DNA of 64,000 nt from Pelotomaculum sp. (GTDB taxonomy: Bacteria; Bacillota; Desulfotomaculia; Desulfotomaculales; Pelotomaculaceae). Below are positions 44,447 to 53,148 of this stretch, piece by piece. Within the stretch, counting starts at the first letter, position 1; every line of letters starts with the position of its first letter. The translations under genes were made by a program, and so were the position numbers. The notes below the pieces were generated by a model. That model was not told the DNA's origin, did no database searches, and saw only the letters and a program-made list of their open reading frames with translations. The DNA lies in NCBI GenBank assembly GCA_022839445.1, contig JALHFC010000006.1, positions 6,667 through 70,666 on the forward strand, read 5' to 3'.

Positions 44447-46701
44447 GGAATAAAAACGGATTAAGTTCTTGCAATATTTTTCTATGGGCGGTCCTGGCAG
44501 CAATTATGATTACGGCGTCCCTGCCTTCTTATGCCGCAGCCGCAGTGGAGATGAGAGTAAAGCCCGGTTTAGGCGGCATGTACAAAACGGGACAGCCCGT
44601 GGAGTTGTTGATAACGGTGGAAAACAACGGGCCGGCGCTCGCTGGAATGATCCGGGTGAGGCCTGACGTGGAGCGTAAGCTCACGGAACTGGTCCGGTTT
44701 GAGAAGGAAGTCCAAATCCCTGCGGATACGACTGAGCAATTGCGCATGGTGATACCCGGCGATATGGCCGCTCAGGCGCCGGTGGTCGAACTCGTTTCGG
44801 GTGAGACGTTGCTGGCTAAATCGCGGGTCGACGGCGCGGTAGTGAGAGGTGGCCGGTTTATCCTGGTCCTGGGCGAAAACATAATGAGCGGCGGCCTGCA
44901 AGAGTGGTTGTCCGGCAGCAGCGACTCCCAGTGGAACGTCAAGTTCCTGCCCCCTGGGGAAGTGCCTGCGGACAGCCTGCTGCTGGGTGCGGCAGACGTG
45001 ATTATGATTGACCCTACCGTCTTGCCGGCCCTGGACGGTCCCCGGGTACGGGCCATAAAGGAATGGGCGCATTTGGGCGGTTTGCTGGCGCTGTTTGGAG
45101 ATTATGGGGTGTTTGAGGGGGAAAACGGTTTTTCAGATATTATTCCGGCGCCGCTTGCTTTGGAAAACGGCATACCCGGGCCGGCCAGGCGGGATCTGGG
45201 CAGGGGGCAGGTGTTTTATTGCGGGGTAGCGCCGCAGGGTTCCGGCGATGAGGCGAAAGTTGTTTGGTCTGCTTTGTTCGGCGACGGACCGGTCCTGGAT
45301 GAAAATATCCCGGCGATTAAAGGCCATTCCTTATTTTATGTATACGGTGATAGTTTTCTCTCACAGGCAAGTTCTTACATACCGCAGCTGGCCGGGCCCA
45401 CGGCGCCGGTTCTGTTTATGCTGTGGCTGATCTACGTGGCGGCTGTGGGACCGGTGCTTTATTTTCTCCTGCGCCGCGTGGACAGAAGGGACTACGCCTG
45501 GGCGCTGGCGCCCGCGCTGGCGCTGCTGGCCGGTGTCTTCTTTTATCTCCTTGCGCCCGCGGGCAGGCTGCATAACGATCTTTCTCATACCGTCGCTGTT
45601 GTCGACATACTTAACCCGGCGCTGGCTGAAGTCCGGGCGGGCGCCAGCGTTGTAGCTCCACGCGGCGGTGACGTCACCGTCCTGGCGGGGGGAAATATGT
45701 ATGCCGCGCCGGCAGGCGCCATTGGCAGGGACATTCCGGTTACCGTTCACAGCAAAGGTGAAAAAGTCGCCGTCAATTTTACGGGCGTTGAATACAGGTC
45801 CCTGCGGAAAGCTCACGCTTGCGGAATTAACTGGAATATTGGCGGTATTGAAACCCGGCTATATCTAGAAGGGGGCAGTTTGAAAGGGGACCTGGTTAAC
45901 AAAACCAACTTTGATCTGCGAAACTGCAGATTGCTCCTGGGTGACCGGGCTGTCGAGATAGGTGAACTTCCTGCCGGGGAAGCGGCTTTTATAGAGGAAA
46001 ATTTGGATGTGTGGAAAGGTCCGGCCGGCCCGCGGGAGCTATTATTTGAATTACGGAACGTGGCAAGGCAAGGTCCTTATTTGCGCGAGAAACAAATTTT
46101 GATGGGATTAGGGAACTGGGAAAGCAGCAGCCGCGCGAGCATTCAATTTTTAGGATGGCATGACGGGGCGCCGGGTGTTTTCGAGGTGGCCGGCAAGCGT
46201 GCCGGGACGGAAGACTATGGACTGGTTCTGGTCAAACAGGACATTAAAGTGGAGTTGGCCAAAGGTAAAACCAGGATTCCGCCTAGTTTAATCATCCCCT
46301 ACCCGGCGGGGAATGAAACAGTTTATATGGATAAAAGTATGCCTGCGCGCGAGCGCGGCACGGCGATGATATACAACATCGGCGGGGCTGTGTCAACAGG
46401 CAATATCAGAGCAGAGGCCCTGCAGTTTCAGAGCGTGCAGTCAAAGTCCGCGCTTCCCATTGAATACACCCTGAAAGAACAGCCGCAAACGGTACTTGGT
46501 TCGCAGTTACAGGCTGCATTTCCTATTGAAATATACGACAGGCAAACAGACAAATGGGAACCTCTGCCCGGCGGGGGCGAAATATCCGGGGCGGCCGAGT
46601 TGGCCCGGTATGTTAAAGATAATAAAGTTCTGGTAAGGCCTTCCCAAGAGGGGAACATTGAATTCTGGCCGGGCCTGGCAGTGGAAGGGGAGGTGTCCTG
46701 A
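44443..46701 (+). CDS. Large secreted/membrane-anchored protein of an ABC-exporter operon
   Basis: A 752-residue protein I do not recognise to family level. A signal peptide (about 1-33) precedes an Ig-like region with TGQPVELLITVENNGPALAGMIRV. Next comes a RFILVLGENIMSGGLQEWL domain resembling a class-I glutamine-amidotransferase or Rossmann-like fold. Two membrane segments lie at about 320-345 and 352-372 (FMLWLIYVAAVGPVLYFLL and LALLAGVFFYLL), and a long beta-rich C-terminal part follows. The layout resembles membrane proteins that accompany ABC-2 exporters in Firmicutes. ATG 44443 overlaps the preceding gene and the ATPase follows immediately. Confidence 0.75.
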   Translation: MRNKNGLSSCNIFLWAVLAAIMITASLPSYAAAAVEMRVKPGLGGMYKTGQPVELLITVENNGPALAGMIRVRPDVERKLTELVRFEKEVQIPADTTEQLRMVIPGDMAAQAPVVELVSGETLLAKSRVDGAVVRGGRFILVLGENIMSGGLQEWLSGSSDSQWNVKFLPPGEVPADSLLLGAADVIMIDPTVLPALDGPRVRAIKEWAHLGGLLALFGDYGVFEGENGFSDIIPAPLALENGIPGPARRDLGRGQVFYCGVAPQGSGDEAKVVWSALFGDGPVLDENIPAIKGHSLFYVYGDSFLSQASSYIPQLAGPTAPVLFMLWLIYVAAVGPVLYFLLRRVDRRDYAWALAPALALLAGVFFYLLAPAGRLHNDLSHTVAVVDILNPALAEVRAGASVVAPRGGDVTVLAGGNMYAAPAGAIGRDIPVTVHSKGEKVAVNFTGVEYRSLRKAHACGINWNIGGIETRLYLEGGSLKGDLVNKTNFDLRNCRLLLGDRAVEIGELPAGEAAFIEENLDVWKGPAGPRELLFELRNVARQGPYLREKQILMGLGNWESSSRASIQFLGWHDGAPGVFEVAGKRAGTEDYGLVLVKQDIKVELAKGKTRIPPSLIIPYPAGNETVYMDKSMPARERGTAMIYNIGGAVSTGNIRAEALQFQSVQSKSALPIEYTLKEQPQTVLGSQLQAAFPIEIYDRQTDKWEPLPGGGEISGAAELARYVKDNKVLVRPSQEGNIEFWPGLAVEGEVS

Positions 46702-47642
46702 TGATCGTTTTTGACGGGGTGAGCAAGAGCTTCGGCGCCGTTAGGGCATTGGATAATTTTAGCCTTGAGGTTAAGGAGGGCATGGTTTACGGCCTGATCG
46801 GCCCGAACGGCGCCGGTAAAACCACGGCTATGAGCATCCTGGCCACCCTCCAGTTGCCGGACAGCGGCGCCGCTTCAGTCGGCGGGCTGGATGTGGTCAG
46901 GAAGGCGGGGGAAGTGCGGGGCATAATCGGGTATATGCCGGATTTCTTCGGTGTGTACGACGGGCTGCGGGCCGGTGAGTACCTCGAGTTTTTCGCCGCC
47001 GCATACCATATCCCTGCGGAAAAGCGAACCAACCTGGCCAATGCGCTGCTGGAACTGGTGAACTTGCCGGATAAGGGTGACGTGTACGTGGACTCTTTGT
47101 CCAGGGGTATGAAACAGCGGCTGGCGTTGGCCCGCTGTCTGGTGCACGATCCCAAAGCGCTGATCCTGGACGAGCCGGCCTCGGGTCTGGATCCCAGGGC
47201 GCGGGCGGAGATGAAGGAAATTATCCGGCATTTGAAAAAGCTTAACAAGACGGTTCTAATCAGTTCTCACATCCTGCCGGAGCTTGCCGAAACTTGCGAC
47301 GAGGTTGCCTTTATGGATAACGGAAGGCTGGTGGCCTGCGGTACAGTGGCGGAAATCACCGCCGCGTCGCGCGGCGCCAGGCAGGTGCGGGTGGAAGTGC
47401 TGGAAAGGGCGGAAGAACTGGCCGGCTACTTGAAATCCCGGCCAGGTGTCACGGAGATGTTTGTGGACGGAACAGCGGTTCAGTTCTTTTTGGCCGGAGA
47501 GCGGGCGGAACAGGCGGGGCTGCTGCAGGAAATAATCTCGGCCGGCTGGTCCGTGGTCGGGTTTGGCGAAATAAAACGCAATCTGGAAGAGGCCTTCATG
47601 GCCGTGACCGGCGAGGAGGTTGAGAGTTTTGGCGGAAATTAA
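46701..47642 (+). CDS. ABC-2 type transporter ATP-binding protein
   Basis: A 313-residue exporter ATPase with Walker A GPNGAGKTTAM, Q-loop near YMPDFFGVYDGL, signature LSRGMKQRLALARCL, Walker B LILDEPASGLDP and switch region ISSHILPE. The last 90 residues form a regulatory tail (VRVEVLERAEEL...). The GYMPDFFGVYDGL sequence is typical of the ABC-2 ATPases beside putative Gram-positive exporters. ATG overlaps the upstream stop and the permease overlaps its 3' end. Confidence 0.93.
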   Translation: MIVFDGVSKSFGAVRALDNFSLEVKEGMVYGLIGPNGAGKTTAMSILATLQLPDSGAASVGGLDVVRKAGEVRGIIGYMPDFFGVYDGLRAGEYLEFFAAAYHIPAEKRTNLANALLELVNLPDKGDVYVDSLSRGMKQRLALARCLVHDPKALILDEPASGLDPRARAEMKEIIRHLKKLNKTVLISSHILPELAETCDEVAFMDNGRLVACGTVAEITAASRGARQVRVEVLERAEELAGYLKSRPGVTEMFVDGTAVQFFLAGERAEQAGLLQEIISAGWSVVGFGEIKRNLEEAFMAVTGEEVESFGGN

Positions 47643-48483
47643 CCCGGTTTTGTCGAAAGAGCTGCGCCTGCGGTTCCGTACAGCGAAAACGGCCTGGCTG
47701 ATCGCGCTTTACCTGTTTGTAATCGGTTCTTTTGTCCTCGGTTTCATGTATTTGAACTGGCGTCACAATCCCGAATATTTCCAGCCTAACCTCAACCAGG
47801 AGCTTTTTGCCGTCCTCAGCGTCGCTCAACTGGTCCTGCTGGCCTTTGTCACGCCGGGTTTGACCGCAGGCGCCATCAGTGGGGAGCGGGAGCGGCAGAC
47901 GCTTGACGTGCTGCTTACTACCAGGCTTAGCGCCGGGCAGATCGTCTGGAGCAAGCTGGCCTCCTCCAGCGCTTTTACGACCCTGCTGGTAATAGCAACA
48001 CTGCCTCTTTACAGCATAGTGTTTATTTACGGCGGGATATCTCCGTGGCAGGTGTTGGGAGTATTCGGTTTTTACCTGGTGACCATGTTTCTTTTTGGTT
48101 GCATCGGGATGGCCTGCTCCACGTTTTTCAGAAAAACGGGCGTCAGCACTGTCGCCGCCTACGGCATTGCCTTCGTCCTGTCGGCGGGTACAGGCTTCCT
48201 GGCTGTTTTTCTGAATGAACTCGACCGTTTTTATCACAATGAAATGTGGCCTACGGCGAGCTGGCCGCATGGGTTTGTCTCGGGTGTGATTCAATTTTTA
48301 CAGGACATCAACCCCGTATTTGTGCTTATGAAAATTCTTGGAGTTGACGGAATAGAAACGGGCGTGAGTTTCGGCCTGCCCTACTGGGGAGATTATGCTG
48401 TCTTTTACCTGGTCGCCGGGATCATACTTCTGTGCTGGAGCGCCCGCATGCTTTCCCCCAGGAAGAGAATCTATACTGATTAA
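47629..48483 (+). CDS. ABC-2 type transporter permease
   Basis: A 284-residue membrane protein with about six hydrophobic segments (near 25-45, 65-90, 105-130, 140-170, 175-200 and 250-272). It carries the ABC-2 motif AGAISGERERQTLDVLLTTRLSAGQIVWSKL between segments 2 and 3. It starts at TTG 47629, ten bases after GAGGAGG; a TTG at 47620 is too close to that site. With the upstream ATPase it would form an exporter of unknown substrate. Confidence 0.9.
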   Translation: MAEINPVLSKELRLRFRTAKTAWLIALYLFVIGSFVLGFMYLNWRHNPEYFQPNLNQELFAVLSVAQLVLLAFVTPGLTAGAISGERERQTLDVLLTTRLSAGQIVWSKLASSSAFTTLLVIATLPLYSIVFIYGGISPWQVLGVFGFYLVTMFLFGCIGMACSTFFRKTGVSTVAAYGIAFVLSAGTGFLAVFLNELDRFYHNEMWPTASWPHGFVSGVIQFLQDINPVFVLMKILGVDGIETGVSFGLPYWGDYAVFYLVAGIILLCWSARMLSPRKRIYTD

Positions 48484-48560
48484 TCCCGGTGCATCCGTTA
48501 CCTTATAACATTTCAAACGTCTAAATTTGTAAATGAAAATAAAAAAGGAGGAGATATATA

Positions 48561-50327
48561 ATGAAAGTCGTGAAGGCAGCCGCTGCCGCGCTGGTGGCAG
48601 TGATGTTGCTCACTACGCCTGTATGGGCCGCGGAAAAGGAGGCGTCAAACGTCCAGGTTAACAGCGGTCCGGAGGTGATTGTGCAAGACGAGACCGCCGG
48701 ACAACTGCTGTCAAAGAAGGTAGAATTGAGCCAGGCGCAGCAGAAGGTTCTGGAAAAAATTTATGAATGTGTGCCTGAATTAAAGGAACTGGCACTAGAA
48801 AGCGTGCATGACGAGGGGGATATTACCTGGGGGGTAACTTTTAGCGACCGCAATGGCGCCGTGGAGCCGGGCATCCATTATGCTCATGCCTACCTGCATT
48901 TCGACAAGGATACAGGCCAGTTGATGAGTATGAATATCCATAACCCGGAATGGGCTTCCGAGCAATTACCGGCGACTGATCTGGCAAAAGAAAAGGCAGC
49001 CGCGTTTGCCCAAAAGCTTCTGGGGGACAAAATGAATAATTACCGGATGGGCTCTGTAGGTTACGGCGGTGGGGGCACAGCGGACGAAAAGGGAAACATG
49101 ATCTATTGGGCAAATGCAAATGTGCAGTTTAAACGCCTGATCAACGGCGTACCCTTTATGAATAGCGGATTCCAAGTGAGTGTCGACGTTGCCGGCCATA
49201 TTACCATGTATTATTCGCAAGGCTTTCATAAAAACATTGACGGTGTAAGGGATGTTGAACCGGAACTAGGTGTGTTCCCCGATCCTTGCCTGGCCGTGAC
49301 GAAGGAAGAGGCGGAAAAGGCTTTTGCCGAACAGTTGGAAATGAAGCTGAGCTACGTCGGGCAGCAGCCCCTGAAGGACTCAATGTTTAATAGGGAGAAA
49401 GTCGAAACCAGGCCGGTTTTAATGTACAGTCCTTCTTATCCTTCTTGTTCTGTGCCTATAGATGCCATGACGGGGAAACCGCTGGACGGGTTGCGGGGGC
49501 GTCTGCCGCTGACCAGCCCGGTAAAACTAGCCGGAGAGGGCAAGAAACTGGCCGCCGGGACTCCCGAAGAAGTGGCCTCCTTGCTTGCCGCTGAAACCGG
49601 CATTGATATGTCCGGCATGAAATCTGGGAGTGTGGAAGAACGGGAAGATCGTTTCGATCCCGGGGTTAAAGTAAAAGAGTACAACTGGATGTCCGAACCG
49701 CAAACAGGACCGGACGGCAAACCGGATTTCAGCACGATGCGTTATTTGCATGTTACGACACTGGCGGACACCGGTCAGGTTGTCAACTTCAACCTCCAGG
49801 ATCAGTCCGGACGCGGCGAGCAGGCGGCAATATCACTGGAAGCAGCCCGTAAAACAGCGCTCCGGTTTATGCAAAAGCACCTGAAGAAAGGCGCTTGTGA
49901 GCTGGAAATGAGTATTTATTCGACTTATGAAGAGAACATTCCCGACTGGGTGGACCGGAGCAAGCTGGAAGGCTATGAGCAGCGGCCGGAATTTCATTTT
50001 TATTTCACGCGCACCCACCAGGGCATCCCGGTTTCGGATAGTTCGTACTCTGTTACGGTAGACGGCCTGACCGGCAAGATTACAAGTTTTGTTGACGTGA
50101 ACAGTGCCTCGTCCGTCACCCTGCCGGACAGCAAGAACATTGTGACGGCCGAAGCAGCCAAGGCCGAATATCTAAAGAGTAAAACCTTAAACCTGGTTTA
50201 CCTCTGGCCGGAGTATTACAACCAGAAAGCGCCCAAACCTTACCTGATCTACATTCCCGAAAACGCTGCAAGCTTGGAGTACATCGACGCCTTTACCGGC
50301 AAGATGGTGATTGTTGAAAGAGATTAA
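48561..50327 (+). CDS. Secreted YcdB/YcdC (YPEB-like) domain protein
   Basis: A 588-residue exported protein. Signal peptide KVVKAAAAALVAVMLLTTPVWA, then two YcdB/YcdC-type units, each a PepSY-like fold. Examples are YAHAYLHFDKDTGQLMSMNIH, YWANANVQFKRLINGVPFMNSGFQVSVDVAGHITMYY, and later FHFYFTRTHQGIPVSDSSYSVTVDGLTGKITSFV. Such proteins occur beside sigma-controlled envelope genes in Bacillus and clostridia and are thought to inhibit or sense surface proteases, an inference. ATG follows a strong GGAGGAG. It lies 77 bases after the ABC-2 permease and is probably in the same operon. Confidence 0.85.
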   Translation: MKVVKAAAAALVAVMLLTTPVWAAEKEASNVQVNSGPEVIVQDETAGQLLSKKVELSQAQQKVLEKIYECVPELKELALESVHDEGDITWGVTFSDRNGAVEPGIHYAHAYLHFDKDTGQLMSMNIHNPEWASEQLPATDLAKEKAAAFAQKLLGDKMNNYRMGSVGYGGGGTADEKGNMIYWANANVQFKRLINGVPFMNSGFQVSVDVAGHITMYYSQGFHKNIDGVRDVEPELGVFPDPCLAVTKEEAEKAFAEQLEMKLSYVGQQPLKDSMFNREKVETRPVLMYSPSYPSCSVPIDAMTGKPLDGLRGRLPLTSPVKLAGEGKKLAAGTPEEVASLLAAETGIDMSGMKSGSVEEREDRFDPGVKVKEYNWMSEPQTGPDGKPDFSTMRYLHVTTLADTGQVVNFNLQDQSGRGEQAAISLEAARKTALRFMQKHLKKGACELEMSIYSTYEENIPDWVDRSKLEGYEQRPEFHFYFTRTHQGIPVSDSSYSVTVDGLTGKITSFVDVNSASSVTLPDSKNIVTAEAAKAEYLKSKTLNLVYLWPEYYNQKAPKPYLIYIPENAASLEYIDAFTGKMVIVERD

Positions 50328-50332
50328 AAGCC

Positions 50333-50346
50333 GGGGACATGTCCCC
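50333..50346. repeat. GGGGACATGTCCCC palindrome
   Basis: A perfect 14-base palindrome directly after the YcdB/YcdC gene, followed by CTGTCCCTG. It resembles the short GGGGAC-type extragenic palindromes that recur in clostridial genomes, but only one copy lies here. Confidence 0.4.
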
Positions 50347-50492
50347 CTGTCCCTGAAAATAAAATTTAGGGGGTCGATCTTTAAACTTGAGCCGGTAAGA
50401 GGCACGTGCCATTATAATTGATGGATGACGCTGAAGTTTTCTAAGGGTTGTAACAATGTTACCGGGCTATCTTATGTCGTCCAACATTAAAA

Positions 50493-50524
50493 ACGGCCAC
50501 CTTAAAAGGCGGCTGTTTTTTTAT
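50493..50524 (+). terminator. Intrinsic terminator upstream of aspA
   Basis: ACGGCC-A-CC (50493-50501) pairs with GG-C-GGCTGT (50508-50516), with one mismatch, followed by TTTTTTT. It ends the sigma-factor cluster transcript. Nothing else is visible in 50347-50660. Confidence 0.7.
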
Positions 50525-50665
50525 CAGGAAGACTATTGTTTAATTATTCGAATAGTGGGGCGGTACGGTTTTATCCGGTATTGTTGTTCAACAACAAAGG
50601 GTATCGACACCGCCAAACCCTTGAAAATATTTGCCCGGCGCCGGGTACACAATATAAAAAAAATA

Positions 50666-50693
50666 TTGATATTTGGTTCATGTCCGTTATAAT
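50666..50693 (+). promoter_or_regulatory. Sigma-A promoter of aspA
   Basis: TTGATA (50666-50671) and TATAAT (50688-50693) with a 16-base spacer, 44 bases ahead of the chosen start codon. Its place inside the upstream open frame supports the shorter protein. Confidence 0.6.
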
Positions 50694-50736
50694 AATTTAT
50701 GTCGCATATTCTAAACCGACGAAGGAGATGGGTTCC

Positions 50737-52197
50737 ATGGAAAAGCGCGGAGAAGAACAGGTGCAAGGGTACAGAGTCGAACAAGATTTTATCGGAAAAA
50801 TGGAAGTTCCCAGCGGAGTCTACTATGGTGTTCAAACTGCCAGGGCGTTGGAAAATTTCCCGATCACCGGCTATCGCTTGGACGGGGCGTTGATCAGCGC
50901 TATGGGAATGGTGAAAAAAGCGACTGCTCTGGCCAACGTAAAAGCCGGCCTGCTGGATGAGCGGCGCGGGAAGGCCATCGCCGATGCTGCACAGGAAGTG
51001 ATGGAAGGGAAGTTTAACGACCAGTTTGTTGTGGATCCTATCCAGGGTGGCGCCGGGACCTCTGTTAACATGAATGCCAACGAAGTCATCGCCAACCGGG
51101 CGATCGAGATCCTTGGCGGAAAGCTAGGCGACTACAGCCTGATTTCAGCCAACAACCATGTCAATATGTCACAGTCAACCAACGATGCTTTCCCGACTGC
51201 CCTGCGCATTGCCCTCCTTAACAAAGCCAAAGCCCTGTTGCAGGCGACAGGGGAGGTGGAAAAGGAGCTAAGGCTAAAATCAGTTGAGTTTGACGATGTC
51301 TTGAAAATAGGGCGCTCGCACCTACAGGACGCCGTGCCGGTTCGGATGGGGCAGGAGTTCGGAGCCTACGCCGATGTGGTGGCCCGTTCCATACAGCGGT
51401 TGAAGCAATCCTGCAAAGGATTGCTGGCAGTCAACATGGGGGCAACAGCTATCGGTACTTCCCTTAACGCCGATGCTACCTACATTGATCAGGTAATCAA
51501 GAGCCTGCGTGAGATCTCCGGGATAGACTTGTGCTTAGCCGATAACCTGATCGATGCCACGCAAAACACCGACGCCTTTGTCGAATTTTCCGCTTCGATG
51601 AAAACCCTGGCCGTGGTGTTGTCCAAGATTGCCAACGACTTGCGGCTGTTAGCATCCGGACCTTACTGCGGACTGAAAGAAATCAACCTGCCCCAAATGC
51701 AGCCCGGTTCTTCCATAATGCCCGGCAAAGTAAACCCGGTGATTGCTGAAGTGGTAAACCAGGTGGCCTTTCAAGTTATAGGCAATGACTTAGTGGTGAC
51801 ACTAGCTTCGGAAGCCGGCCAGTTTGAGTTAAACGTCATGGAACCGGTCATGGCCTTTAACCTTTTGCACTCCGCCAACATCTTAACCAATGCGCAGCGC
51901 GTTTTTGCCAGTCGTCTAATCCGGGGAATCACAGCCAACCGGGAACGTTGCCGTGAGATGGTGGAAAATAGCGTTTGTATTGTGACTGCGCTGAACCCGC
52001 ACCTGGGATACGGGATGACCTGCGCTATTGCCAAGGAAGCTATGCAAGAAGGGCGCAAGGTCCGTGACATTGTGCTGGAAAAAGGGCTTATGTCTGAAGA
52101 AAAGTTGGATAAGGTGCTTGATGCCTATGAAATGACCAAGGTGGGAATCGCCGGCAAAGAGTTCCTGGCAGGGCCTGCCGAATCGCCAGGGGAATGA
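50737..52197 (+). CDS. aspA: Aspartate ammonia-lyase
   Basis: A 486-residue member of the aspartase/fumarase superfamily. It shows the N-terminal DFIGKMEVPSGVYYGVQTARALENFPITG, QGGAGTSVNMNANEVIANRA, NNHVNMSQSTNDAFPTALRIALL, IGRSHLQDAVPVRMGQEFGAYA, and the signature GSSIMPGKVNPVIAEVVNQVAFQVIGND. AspA rather than FumC is favoured by the GLKEINLPQMQPGSSIMPGKVNP block. It converts aspartate to fumarate and ammonia. The frame is open far upstream, but ATG 50737, nine bases after GAAGGAG, is the real start. It may link to amino-acid fermentation or to fumarate supply in syntrophy. Confidence 0.92.
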   Translation: MEKRGEEQVQGYRVEQDFIGKMEVPSGVYYGVQTARALENFPITGYRLDGALISAMGMVKKATALANVKAGLLDERRGKAIADAAQEVMEGKFNDQFVVDPIQGGAGTSVNMNANEVIANRAIEILGGKLGDYSLISANNHVNMSQSTNDAFPTALRIALLNKAKALLQATGEVEKELRLKSVEFDDVLKIGRSHLQDAVPVRMGQEFGAYADVVARSIQRLKQSCKGLLAVNMGATAIGTSLNADATYIDQVIKSLREISGIDLCLADNLIDATQNTDAFVEFSASMKTLAVVLSKIANDLRLLASGPYCGLKEINLPQMQPGSSIMPGKVNPVIAEVVNQVAFQVIGNDLVVTLASEAGQFELNVMEPVMAFNLLHSANILTNAQRVFASRLIRGITANRERCREMVENSVCIVTALNPHLGYGMTCAIAKEAMQEGRKVRDIVLEKGLMSEEKLDKVLDAYEMTKVGIAGKEFLAGPAESPGE

Positions 52198-52237
52198 CCG
52201 TCTCTCACGTAAGGGGCACGAACTATAAAAGTTTATT

Positions 52238-52277
52238 AAACATAAGGACCGGCTATTTTAGTGGTCCTTATGTTTTA
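52238..52277 (+). terminator. Intrinsic terminator after aspA
   Basis: AAACATAAGGACC (52238-52250) pairs perfectly with GGTCCTTATGTTT (52263-52275), followed by TTAA. From 52278 to 52500 I see no gene. Confidence 0.82.
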
Positions 52278-52518
52278 ATCCAGTATTATACCAATATTGC
52301 CAACCTTTGTAGTATTTTGGGGGTGCATGTTTTAGTGTCTAGCAATGATACTTGTTTTTGAGGTAGCCGTAGAAGGCACAAAAAATGTCACCCGGATGTA
52401 GCCGCGAACTGATTAAATGGGACACGAAGAAAATCTTAGTTCTCAAACAAGTGGAATGTTATAAACGAAAATAGCGAAGAGAGGTGAATAGCCTAGTTTG
52501 CTGGCAGCATTCTAGGGA

Positions 52519-52636
52519 ACAACTTTTTAGGCGCAAGCATAGGTTGATTTCTTGCTTGTAAAGAAAAGTTGTAGCCCGGCGTGGAACCTGTGAAACTGCT
52601 ACCCGTTAGTCGGACGGGTGATAAACCTATTTTTTA
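52519..52636 (+). ncRNA. Unassigned structured-RNA candidate
   Basis: A stretch without coding sense that folds into two hairpins. The first has ACAACTTTT (52519-52527) pairing with AAAAGTTGT (52564-52572), enclosing GCAAG (52533-52537) with CTTGC (52551-52555). The second is ACCCGT (52601-52606) with ACGGGT (52614-52619), followed after 11 bases by a T-run at 52630-52635. GTAGC (52571-52575) can instead pair with GCTAC (52598-52602), which would disrupt both hairpins, as in a switch. It matches no riboswitch or T-box that I know; the TGGAACC stretch only superficially resembles a T-box. Confidence 0.35.
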
Positions 52637-52651
52637 AACCTGCTGGCCGGA

Positions 52652-52924
52652 GTGGACAGGGCGGTGAGAAACCAATTTGGCGGTCTCTACCCGGCGGAAA
52701 TAATAGCCCAAGCGCTAAGGATTTTAGGCCAAGGTCTTAAAGTGTGTGTAGAAATTTCAACAATGTCCCTGGACGCGGGTCTAATACCTTACGGGGAAGA
52801 GGTAGTTGCCGTGGCAGGTACCGGGTCCGGTGCGGACACTGCTGTGGTAATTGCGCCGGCTCATTCCAACAGGTTTTTTGACACAAAGGTTAAAGAAATA
52901 ATCTGTAAACCAAGGGAAATTTAA
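52652..52924 (+). CDS. Pyruvate-kinase alpha/beta-type domain protein, N-terminally truncated
   Basis: A 90-residue C-terminal half of a stand-alone pyruvate kinase alpha/beta domain protein. It reads VRNQFGGLYPAEIIAQALRILGQGLKVCVEISTMSLDAGLIPYGEEVVAVAGTGSGADTAVVIAPAHSNRFFDTKVKEIICKP. Intact homologues run to about 185-190 residues; the N-terminal half is not present upstream in any frame. The frame begins at 52625 with LNLLAGVD and no good ribosome site; GTG 52652 is the first usable start. The homology begins just after the T-run of the structured element, so a rearrangement probably joined the two. It is likely non-functional. Confidence 0.6.
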   Translation: MDRAVRNQFGGLYPAEIIAQALRILGQGLKVCVEISTMSLDAGLIPYGEEVVAVAGTGSGADTAVVIAPAHSNRFFDTKVKEIICKPREI

Positions 52925-52951
52925 TAATTAATAAGGTACCACAGTGTTAAC

Positions 52952-52977
52952 AAAGGCCGTCCAAACGGGCGGCTTTT
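52952..52977 (+). terminator. Terminator-like hairpin before the ABC-F gene
   Basis: AAAGGCCGTCC (52952-52962) pairs with GGGCGGCTTTT (52967-52977), with one bulge and one G-U pair around an AAAC loop. Few T's follow. Confidence 0.5.
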
Positions 52978-53148
52978 GCTGTTAAAAGTGTTATGCTAGG
53001 GTAAAGGTAGGACTTTTGTTGTTTCCAGTGGAAGAAATAACATATTGCAGGGGGAAGGGGAAAACCATGAATATTGCACATGCTATACTTGTGCTTGTCC
53101 AACCCGGTCAACTATTGTAAACTGGATAGTTGAAAGGAGAGGGCAGTT

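Noticed and set aside
50536..50736. N-terminal extension of aspA
   Set aside because: The promoter at 50666-50693 lies inside it, and the ribosome site before 50737 plus family length support the shorter start.
52571..52600. T-box leader (TGGAACC resembles the T-box core)
   Set aside because: The surrounding conserved T-box sequence and specifier domain are not seen, and the downstream gene is not amino-acid related.
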